This document shows, one piece after another, positions 1 through 5,013 of a stretch of 5,374 bases of DNA. How positions within the stretch are numbered: the first letter of the stretch is position 1; every line of letters starts with the position of its first letter. This DNA comes from Pseudomonadota bacterium (GTDB lineage: Bacteria; Myxococcota_A; Polyangia; Haliangiales; Haliangiaceae), in NCBI GenBank assembly GCA_023428295.1, contig JAEYYV010000070.1, positions 1 to 5,374 of the forward strand, given 5' to 3'. The notes under the pieces were generated by a model, which did no database searches, was not told where the DNA came from, and saw only the letters and a program-made list of their open reading frames with translations. Both the position numbers and the translations under genes were made by a program.

Positions 1-48
1 TGAAGCGACGACTGAAGCGACGACTGAAGCGACGACTGAAGCGACGAC
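1..48. repeat. 12-bp tandem repeat, four perfect copies, at left edge
   Basis: The unit tgaagcgacgac is repeated four times without a mismatch and then stops at cgcggctcg. It begins at base 1, so the array may extend further left. The unit is a multiple of three, so it could be the tail of a repetitive coding region lying outside the window or a non-coding microsatellite. One frame of the unit contains TGA in every copy, so coding would have to use another frame or strand. Confidence 0.93.
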
Positions 49-143
49 CGCGGCTCGCTGCGGTGTGATGTGTCGCGGTGCGGCGGTGACGCGGCGACGC
101 GCGCAATGTGGCCCCGCGTCGATCGTCGTGCGACGGTTGCCCC

Positions 144-1094
144 ATGCGCGCGATGCTGCTCTGCGCTGGACTTTCGACTCGCCTGGGACGGGTGGGCGCC
201 GAACGCCCCAAACCGATGCTGCCCGTGTGTGGCATCCCGATTCTGGCGTACGGCATCTCCAACCTCGTGGCGCACGGCGTGCGGGACATCGTCATCAACA
301 CCCACCACCGCGGCGATGTCATTCGCGACGAGATCGGTGACGGCTCGCGGTTTGGCGCGCGCGTGCAGTACATCCACGAGGAGAAGATCCTCGGCACGGG
401 CGGCGGGCTCAAGCACGCGCTCGCGTTGCTCGATCCCGATAAGACGGACGAGCCGTTCATCTCGCACAACGGCAAGCTGATCTTCGATCTCGATATTCGC
501 GCGTTGGTCGAGGCGTATCGGTCCGCGGGGAACATCCTCGGCATGATGGTCGTGAAGCGCGTGCCGAACGCGAAGGACTGGGGCGCGGTGCAGGTCGAGC
601 GCGACGAGCGCGGGCCGTTCGTCACCAACATCTTGGGCGACGGCGAGCACATGTTCTGCGGCGTTCACGTGACGCGACCGTCGGTGATGGCGCGCTTGCC
701 CGACGGCGAGAGCGACTCGATCCGTCAGGGCTACCTGCCATGGCTGCGAGCGGGCGAGCGGGTTGCGGCGTTCGAGCACGAGGGCGGCTACTTCGCCGAG
801 CACTCGACGCCCGAGCGCTACCTCGAATCGAACTGGGCGCTCGTCGGCGGCGAGACGCTGCGGCATCCACCGGGCGTGCTCGCGGGTGTGGATCCGTCAG
901 CGACGATCGATCCGAGCGCGACGATCGTTTCGCCCGTGCGGATCTGCGCGGGTGCCCGCGTGGGTGCGAACGTGACCGTCGGGCCGTACGCAATCGTCGG
1001 GGAGGGGGCGCGCGTCGAGCGATCGATCGAGCGCACCGTCGTGTGGGCGAACGCGGTCGCGCGCGCTAGCGAGGCCGACAACATTGTCACGTAG
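144..1094 (+). CDS. Nucleotidyltransferase-like protein (sugar-1-phosphate NTP-transferase family) with left-handed beta-helix tail; metal-binding Asp positions altered
   Basis: This 316-residue protein resembles the NTP_transferase family (mannose-1-phosphate guanylyltransferase, MurU and RmlA relatives), cytosolic enzymes that make NDP-sugars from sugar phosphates. The N-terminal nucleotide loop is clear: MRAMLLCAGLSTRLG (residues 1-15) followed by RPKPMLPV (21-28). A LGTGGGLKHAL motif matches the usual LGTAGAL. From about residue 247 the sequence has hexapeptide-like repeats (VDPSATIDPSATI, ARVGANVTVGPYAIVGEGARV), as in other members with a C-terminal beta helix. The ATG at 144 places the loop at the very N-terminus, as the family requires; an in-frame GTG at 108 would add 12 unlike residues. 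No strong Shine-Dalgarno is seen for either start. Oddities: the usual NGD is NGK (K111), and the Asp of the usual W-x-D-I-G-T-P-type motif is Glu (E219, in AEHSTPERY). Activity is therefore uncertain. Family call is confident; substrate is unknown. Confidence 0.88.
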   Translation: MRAMLLCAGLSTRLGRVGAERPKPMLPVCGIPILAYGISNLVAHGVRDIVINTHHRGDVIRDEIGDGSRFGARVQYIHEEKILGTGGGLKHALALLDPDKTDEPFISHNGKLIFDLDIRALVEAYRSAGNILGMMVVKRVPNAKDWGAVQVERDERGPFVTNILGDGEHMFCGVHVTRPSVMARLPDGESDSIRQGYLPWLRAGERVAAFEHEGGYFAEHSTPERYLESNWALVGGETLRHPPGVLAGVDPSATIDPSATIVSPVRICAGARVGANVTVGPYAIVGEGARVERSIERTVVWANAVARASEADNIVT

Positions 1095-1102
1095 TTAGCC
1101 CC

Positions 1103-1178
1103 TGGTGAAATCCACCACTTTTCGAGCGAGTTGGGGTCCGACCCCAAAACGTCTCGAAATTGGTCAAATCCACCACTT
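1103..1178. repeat. Palindromic module flanked by 18-bp direct repeats in convergent intergenic gap (possible REP/MITE-like element)
   Basis: Two direct repeats, tggtgaaatccaccactt (1103-1120) and tggtcaaatccaccactt (1161-1178), differ at one base and bracket nested inverted repeats. The outer arms are TTTCGAG (1120-1126) and CTCGAAA (1153-1159). The inner one is TTGGGGTCCGACCCCAA (1131-1147), two 8-bp complementary arms around a single central C. Each direct repeat also contains a TGG/CCA arm pair. The stretch is visibly less GC-rich than the flanking genes and has no coding potential. Its symmetry suggests a small mobile or REP-type element, but no transposase or target-site duplication is identifiable, and it could equally be a structured 3' end shared by the convergent genes. 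Confidence 0.6.
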
Positions 1179-1180
1179 CG

Positions 1181-1215
1181 ATTCCAATTCATTGGAATTG
1201 TCCGAATGGCGGACA
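1181..1215 (-). terminator. Two adjacent hairpins downstream of the lipoprotein gene (weak terminator candidate)
   Basis: One base past the lipoprotein stop codon lies a stem TGTCCG/CGGACA with a 5-nt loop (1199-1215). Next to it is a perfect 8-bp inverted repeat, attccaat/attggaat with a 2-nt loop (1181-1198). Their place directly after the minus-strand operon fits a 3'-end structure. Neither is followed by a clear U tract, so intrinsic termination is not demonstrated; they may instead stabilise the mRNA end or belong to the neighbouring repeat module. Confidence 0.3.
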
Positions 1216-1216
1216 G

Positions 1217-1570
1217 CTAGCAGCCGAGCGAGGGCAGCTTGGCTGCTTGCTCGATGCACTCTTTGAACGTCTTGCGGATGCTGTCGTTGGCCTGCAGCAC
1301 TTCGCGACGCTTGGAGTCCGGCGAGGTGGCGACCTGCATGCCGACCTCGATCGCTTCGGGCAGCGCTCGGGCGAGGGCACACGCCTGCTTGGCAGGCTCG
1401 GTGGTGCACGCGCAGACCTGCGTGACGTACGCGGTGCACGCGTCGTTGCCTCGCTTCAGTTCGGCGGCGGGCAGCGGCGGCGCGGTGTCGGTGTCGACAG
1501 GTGCCTCTTGTTTCTTGCTGCACCCGCCGAGTGAAGCGGCCACGACGAAGACGAGTGCGAGTGCGCGCAT
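1217..1570 (-). CDS. Small cysteine-rich lipoprotein, function unknown
   Basis: This is a 117-residue predicted lipoprotein. The N-terminus has one Arg, a hydrophobic stretch (LALVFVVAAS) and a lipobox LGGC ending at Cys17, followed by Ser-Lys-Lys. It should be lipidated and cleaved by signal peptidase II; lack of Asp after the Cys would favour outer-membrane sorting under the E. coli rule, which may not hold here. A short Pro/Thr/Asp-rich linker (about 21-37) leads to a domain with six cysteines (45, 53, 55, 64, 105, 117), including CxC and a C-terminal Cys, an even number compatible with disulfides. I recognise no family. The start is supported by a GAGG at 1578-1581, seven bases upstream, and by the TGATG junction with the upstream phosphatase gene, which suggests translational coupling. 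The minus-strand frame stays open far upstream of this start, but that part is antisense shadow of the phosphatase gene. Confidence 0.85.
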   Translation of the reverse strand: MRALALVFVVAASLGGCSKKQEAPVDTDTAPPLPAAELKRGNDACTAYVTQVCACTTEPAKQACALARALPEAIEVGMQVATSPDSKRREVLQANDSIRKTFKECIEQAAKLPSLGC

Positions 1571-2361
1571 CAGCCGGCCTCGACTCGCGCGAGTACGACG
1601 GAGATGTTGTCGACGCCGCCTTCTTCGTTGGCCGCGGTGATCAGACGATCGACGCAGCGGTCGAGATCGCGCTCGGTCATGAGGATGTGCTGCATCTGAT
1701 CGTCCTTGATCATGCCGGTCAGGCCGTCGGAGCACAGGACGTACGTATCGCCGACGTGAGGTTTCTCCGTGAGGATGTCGACCTGCACGCTCTCCTTCAT
1801 CCCGAGCGCGCGCACGATGACGTTCTTGTGCGGCCAGTTCTCGGCCTCCTCGGGCGTGACGCGCTTCATGCGGATGTAGTCGTTGATCAGCGAGTGATCC
1901 TCGGTCATCTGCGTGAGCTCGGTGCCGCGGATGCGATACGCGCGGCTGTCGCCGACGTGGCCGATGATCAGCGCGTCGTCGAGGAAGTAGAGCGCCACGC
2001 ACGTGGTGCCCATGCCCTTGAACCGCGCCTCGCGTTGGGAGCGCTCCCAGATCTCGAGGTTCGCGAGCATGACGCTCGTGATCATGCGGTTCACGTGGGT
2101 ACGCAGATCGCGATCGACCTTGTATGGCCAGGTCAGCGTCTGCTGTTTGGCTGTCTCTGCGAAGTGATCGCAGATCAGCTCCACGGCCAGGCGCGATGCG
2201 ACCTCTCCAGAGGCGTGACCGCCCATGCCGTCGGCGACGATGGCGAGGCGTTCGTTCTCGGGGAGCGAGATCGAGTCTTCGTTGTGATCGCGTTTGCGCC
2301 CGATGTTGGTCGCGCCCGCAAAGCGGACTCGCATTCCGTCGAGCGGAAACGACGTGCTCAT
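1570..2361 (-). CDS. PP2C-family Ser/Thr protein phosphatase
   Basis: This 263-residue, metal-dependent PPM/PP2C phosphatase removes phosphate from Ser/Thr of proteins phosphorylated by Hanks-type kinases. All hallmark motifs are present in order: RKRDHNEDS (22-30, phosphate-binding Arg and first metal Asp29), ADGMGGHASGE (43-53, Asp44/Gly45), GMGTT (116-120), GHVGDSRAYRIR (134-145), TEDHSL (153-158), LCSDGLTGMI (209-218, Asp212) and DNISVVL (251-257, Asp251). The length matches the compact bacterial PrpC/Stp1/PstP catalytic domain, and there is no membrane segment or extra domain, so it should be cytosolic and active. The ATG at 2359-2361 gives nine residues before the conserved core; ATG at codon 10 is an alternative. 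No clear Shine-Dalgarno precedes it, and a TAGAAT box nine bases upstream raises the possibility of a nearly leaderless mRNA. Its stop overlaps the start of the lipoprotein gene. No kinase lies in the window, so the partner kinase is unknown. Confidence 0.96.
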   Translation of the reverse strand: MSTSFPLDGMRVRFAGATNIGRKRDHNEDSISLPENERLAIVADGMGGHASGEVASRLAVELICDHFAETAKQQTLTWPYKVDRDLRTHVNRMITSVMLANLEIWERSQREARFKGMGTTCVALYFLDDALIIGHVGDSRAYRIRGTELTQMTEDHSLINDYIRMKRVTPEEAENWPHKNVIVRALGMKESVQVDILTEKPHVGDTYVLCSDGLTGMIKDDQMQHILMTERDLDRCVDRLITAANEEGGVDNISVVLARVEAG

Positions 2362-2427
2362 CGAATCGCGATTCTAGCAGAGCGCCGCCCGTTGACTCCA
2401 ACCGCCAGCCCTTCCATCCTGTGAGAG
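2362..2427. promoter_or_regulatory. Divergent promoter region with 12-bp perfect palindrome
   Basis: These 66 bases separate the divergently transcribed phosphatase and small membrane-protein genes and should hold both promoters. On the minus strand a -10-like TAGAAT lies at 2371-2376, ending nine bases from the phosphatase ATG; the best -35 (TTGGAG, 19-base spacing) is poor. On the plus strand TTGACT (2392-2397) is a good -35 match, but the hexamer 17 bases later (CATCCT, 2415-2420) is weak. GAATCGCGATTC (2363-2374) is a perfect palindrome overlapping the minus-strand -10 and could be an operator. Promoter calls rest on sigma-70-like consensus only. Confidence 0.45.
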
Positions 2428-2547
2428 ATGTGGGGATACGCCGAAGGCAACGCGACCCTGGTGGGTATCGTTGTGATCGTCGTAGCCATTGCGGCGGTCG
2501 CGTACGTCGGAACGAGCCTGTTCCGGCGAGGTCGCCGGGGGCGATAA
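2428..2547 (+). CDS. 39-residue single-pass membrane protein, function unknown
   Basis: This short ORF encodes 39 residues: a brief N-terminus (MWGYAEGNAT), a hydrophobic helix rich in Val, Ile and Ala from about residue 11 to 27, then GTSLF and a basic tail RRGRRGR. The positive-inside rule predicts the tail in the cytoplasm. An in-frame TGA two codons before the ATG fixes the left limit, and no other start lies between. GAGAG sits directly against the ATG, poor spacing for a ribosome site, so initiation efficiency is unclear. Third positions are about three-quarters G or C, consistent with coding but a little below the neighbours. Its TAA is immediately followed by the ATG of the DUF4388-J-TPR gene, with no gap and in the same frame, implying co-transcription and probably coupled translation. 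I do not recognise a family. Chance hydrophobic ORFs this short do occur, so conservation next to the same gene in relatives would decide. Confidence 0.62.
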   Translation: MWGYAEGNATLVGIVVIVVAIAAVAYVGTSLFRRGRRGR

Positions 2548-4971
2548 ATGGCTGACCTTGCACGCGGCACGGTGACCGACCGCCCGTGGGGACGGACGCT
2601 GGCAGCGCTCGGGCTTCGCGGATTGACCGGCCAGGTGACGGTGATCGCGGACGCCAAGCCGTATCGCATCGTGTTCGCGGAGGGTGCCGTGGTCGCTGCG
2701 AGCTCGCCCCTCGTGTCGGATGCTGCGGTACGTGTAGCGCTTACGGGCCACCTGATCTCGTCGACACAGGTCGCGGAGATCGCGCGCAAGCAGGCCGCCG
2801 CGCCGCAGCGAGACGAGATCGAGGTGATCGCCGAGCACGCGCGCTTGCAGCCCGACCAAGCGATGCGCCTTCGCCGTCGCGTGATCGCCCAGCGTGCTGC
2901 GCGCACGTTCGCGCTCACCAGAGGTGACTTCGTCGTGCGCGACGAGATCGAGCTCGCCACGCTGGAAGGCACGGCGCTCGACATTCGCACCGTGATCTTC
3001 CTCGGCGCCAAAGCGATGCTCCCCGAGTCGCGCCTCGAGGACGATCTCGCGAGCTACGGCGGCTGGTTCCAGATCCGCGCAGAAGCGTACGAGGATCTGC
3101 CGCAGTACGGCTTTGGCGCCGACGAGTACGAGATCGTCGAGGCACTCAAGCGCGGCGCGAGCATCCACGAGATGGAGAAGCCCGGCTCCGATGCGCGGCT
3201 GATCCGCGCGGTGACGTACGCGCTCGTCTCGTGCAACGAGGCGACCGCCGAGCCCGCACGCGCGAAGACACCGTCGAATCCGATCAGGAATCGCGAAGGC
3301 AGCGACCCGAACCACCCACGGCCACGCGTCTCGACGCCCGCGAGCTCGCCGCGCATTCAAGCGTACGCGCCCGACGAGGCCGGTGTTCCGCGCACCACGA
3401 CGTCGAGCTTCACGCCACCGACGGGCAGCTCGCCGAGCCTCGTCACGCCGGGCAGTAACCCGAGCATCACGCCAGGAAGCAATCCCGGCATCACGCCAGG
3501 TACCAACCCGAGCACCGCCCCAGGGAGCAACCCGGGCATCGCGCCGCCGACTCATCGTCCGGGAGGTCACCCGAGCAGTCGTCCGGGGACCGGTATCGCA
3601 TCCAGCCGACCGGGCAGCAGTCCCGGCATCGGGCCCGACACGGCATCGAGTCATCGGCCGGGCAGCGAACCCGGCCTCGCGTCAGGCGATTCAGGCGTCG
3701 CCACCTCGCGGTCGAGCACGTATCCCTCGACGGGCCGTGCGTCCACGCATGCGACCGTGCCTCGCGCGCAAACGCAGCCGCCGATCACGCGCGCGCCGAC
3801 GCAGCCGGGACAACCGCCGCCGATCACGCCCGCGCCGACGCAGCCGGGACAACCGCCGCCGCTCACGCGCTCACCGACGATCACACCGACGATCACACCG
3901 ACGATCACACCGACGACCTCGCGTGTATCGACGCGCGCGCAGACCCACCCTCCGGCGGATCGCGCGCCGTCGCGGACGAACGCGCATCCGTCGCAACCGC
4001 CGGTCATCGAGGGACTGCCGAAGCGTCCCGGTACGCCGACAGAGCCGCTGTCGCCGCGTCCCATGACCAGCGCGGAGGAGCCCACGTCACCGCTCGCGGG
4101 ACCGGCGACGCCGGGTGCTGCGATGCGCGCGAAGCCGACCGATCCGCCGCGCGCACCGCGTCCCACCGCAAAGCCGCCGGGCAACGCGGTTCCGTCGAGC
4201 CGCGCGATCGACATCAAGGCGAGCATGGACGTCGCGCAGCTGATCGAGCAGCGCTTGACGATCATGAACAGCAAGGGCGATCACTTCGCGCTGCTGGGCG
4301 TGCCGCGCGATGCCACGCTCGGACAGATCCGCGAGGGCTACTTTCACCTCGCGCGTCAGCTCCACCCGGATCGCTTGTCGGCGCTCGGCATTCCCGACGA
4401 GCATCGCCGCGCGCAGCGACTGTTCGCCGAGGTCAACAACGCGTTCGCCACGCTCACGGATCCCGCGCGTCGCGAGAAGTACATCGACATTCTCAACCGC
4501 GGCGGCGAAGAGGCGATCAAAGCGGAGCAGCAGAAGGCCGAGGAGATGGCGATGCGCATCCTCGAGTCGGAGGAAGCGTTTCGCCGCGGCGAGATGGCGC
4601 TGCGACGCGACTCGCTCGCGACGGCGATCCGCGAGCTCGAGCGCGCGATCCAGCTCAATCCCGACGAGCCCGATTATCACGCGACGCTCGCGTGGGCGAA
4701 GTTTGCATCGGCGCCCGACAAGATGGCGGTGGCGGTGACCACGCGCGCGCACCTGGAGCAAGCGATCCGCAAGTCACCGCGCGCGGTCACCGCGCGATTC
4801 TTTCTCGGTCGCGTCGAGCGCATGCTCGGCAAGGACCAGAAGGCGCTCGAGCTGTTTCAAGAAGTGCTGCGCATGCAGCCCGATCACACGGAGGCGACCG
4901 CGGAGATCCGCATCCTCGAAGCGCGCCTCGGCAGCGACAAGGGCGGCTTGTTCGGCCGCCTCAAGCGCTAG
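2548..4971 (+). CDS. DUF4388 (PATAN-like)-J domain-TPR fusion protein with long Pro/Ser/Thr linker
   Basis: This is an 807-residue multidomain protein. Residues about 5-125 resemble the DUF4388/PATAN domain: LAALGLRGLTGQVTV, then IVFAEGAVVAASS, the typical G-x-L-x-V and F-x-x-G-x-V-V-x-A pattern. Residues about 126-230 form a mixed helical region that may be a winged-helix-like extension. Residues about 235-560 are low complexity, rich in Pro, Ser, Thr and Gly, with several tandem repeats, and should be disordered. A J domain follows (about 578-650): HFALLGVPRDAT, HPD at 606-608 and a final RREKYI, so Hsp70 (DnaK) ATPase stimulation should be intact. There is no G/F or zinc region, making it a class III J protein. 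From about 675 come TPR-like helices (AIRELERAIQLNPDEPDYHA; ALELFQEVLRMQPDH), ending near GLFGRLKR. No signal peptide is seen. A GGGGG at 2537-2541 lies six bases before the ATG. The client and exact role are unknown. Confidence 0.93.
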   Translation: MADLARGTVTDRPWGRTLAALGLRGLTGQVTVIADAKPYRIVFAEGAVVAASSPLVSDAAVRVALTGHLISSTQVAEIARKQAAAPQRDEIEVIAEHARLQPDQAMRLRRRVIAQRAARTFALTRGDFVVRDEIELATLEGTALDIRTVIFLGAKAMLPESRLEDDLASYGGWFQIRAEAYEDLPQYGFGADEYEIVEALKRGASIHEMEKPGSDARLIRAVTYALVSCNEATAEPARAKTPSNPIRNREGSDPNHPRPRVSTPASSPRIQAYAPDEAGVPRTTTSSFTPPTGSSPSLVTPGSNPSITPGSNPGITPGTNPSTAPGSNPGIAPPTHRPGGHPSSRPGTGIASSRPGSSPGIGPDTASSHRPGSEPGLASGDSGVATSRSSTYPSTGRASTHATVPRAQTQPPITRAPTQPGQPPPITPAPTQPGQPPPLTRSPTITPTITPTITPTTSRVSTRAQTHPPADRAPSRTNAHPSQPPVIEGLPKRPGTPTEPLSPRPMTSAEEPTSPLAGPATPGAAMRAKPTDPPRAPRPTAKPPGNAVPSSRAIDIKASMDVAQLIEQRLTIMNSKGDHFALLGVPRDATLGQIREGYFHLARQLHPDRLSALGIPDEHRRAQRLFAEVNNAFATLTDPARREKYIDILNRGGEEAIKAEQQKAEEMAMRILESEEAFRRGEMALRRDSLATAIRELERAIQLNPDEPDYHATLAWAKFASAPDKMAVAVTTRAHLEQAIRKSPRAVTARFFLGRVERMLGKDQKALELFQEVLRMQPDHTEATAEIRILEARLGSDKGGLFGRLKR
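3448..3543 (+). repeat. 24-bp (8-codon) tandem repeat inside linker, four copies
   Basis: Within the J-protein linker, residues 301-332 are four copies of P-G-[ST]-N-P-[SG]-[IT]-[TA], each 24 bp. The copies differ mostly at third codon positions (ccgggcagtaac, ccaggaagcaat, ccaggtaccaac, ccagggagcaac), which suggests the peptide pattern has been kept while the DNA drifted. A degenerate earlier copy (GSSPSLVT) lies just before. Each unit adds Ser/Thr hydroxyls and Pro kinks. Confidence 0.85.
3793..3870 (+). repeat. 39-bp (13-codon) tandem repeat inside linker, two copies
   Basis: Residues 416-428 and 429-441 are two nearly identical copies of APTQPGQPPPITP, the second ending LTR. The DNA is almost identical between copies, unlike the upstream 24-bp array, so this looks like a recent duplication. 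A partial related copy (AQTQPPITR) precedes it. The proline runs imply an extended, unfolded chain. Confidence 0.88.
3874..3909 (+). repeat. 12-bp (PTIT) tandem repeat inside linker, three copies
   Basis: The unit ccgacgatcaca is repeated three times exactly and followed by a partial copy (ccgacg), encoding consecutive Pro-Thr-Ile-Thr from residue 443. Perfect identity indicates recent slippage. The period is a multiple of three, so copy-number change alters linker length without a frameshift. Confidence 0.9.
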
Positions 4972-5013
4972 TCCGCTACGCAACAACAAGAATCCCATGG
5001 GGCGTGCATGTTC

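Noticed and set aside
108..143. GTG start adding 12 residues to the nucleotidyltransferase-like gene
   Set aside because: The added residues do not resemble the family, whose nucleotide loop begins within a few residues of the start; ATG at 144 gives the normal MRAMLLCAGL opening.
1131..1147. Intrinsic terminator at the TTGGGGTC/GACCCCAA palindrome
   Set aside because: Neither strand has a T run following the stem, and the arms leave only a very small loop; it is better described as part of the repeat module.
1501..2424. 307-residue plus-strand open frame opposite the phosphatase
   Set aside because: It is antisense to a gene with every PP2C motif and yields an Asp/Val/Ala/His-biased sequence without a recognisable domain.
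1571..2563. Long minus-strand extension upstream of the lipoprotein start
   Set aside because: The sequence is Arg-rich and out of frame with the phosphatase it overlaps; the lipobox, GAGG and TGATG junction fix the start at 1570.
2374..3654. 426-residue minus-strand open frame
   Set aside because: It is antisense to the DUF4388 gene, Arg/Ala-rich and without domains, as expected from high-GC shadow frames.
3383..4066. Arg-rich 227-residue plus-strand frame within the linker
   Set aside because: It is an alternative-frame reading of the repetitive Pro/Thr codons; the J-protein frame continues through with conserved domains on both sides.
4994..5001. CCCATGGG as a terminator or operator after the J-protein gene
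   Set aside because: It is an 8-bp palindrome without loop or T tract, of a kind expected by chance.
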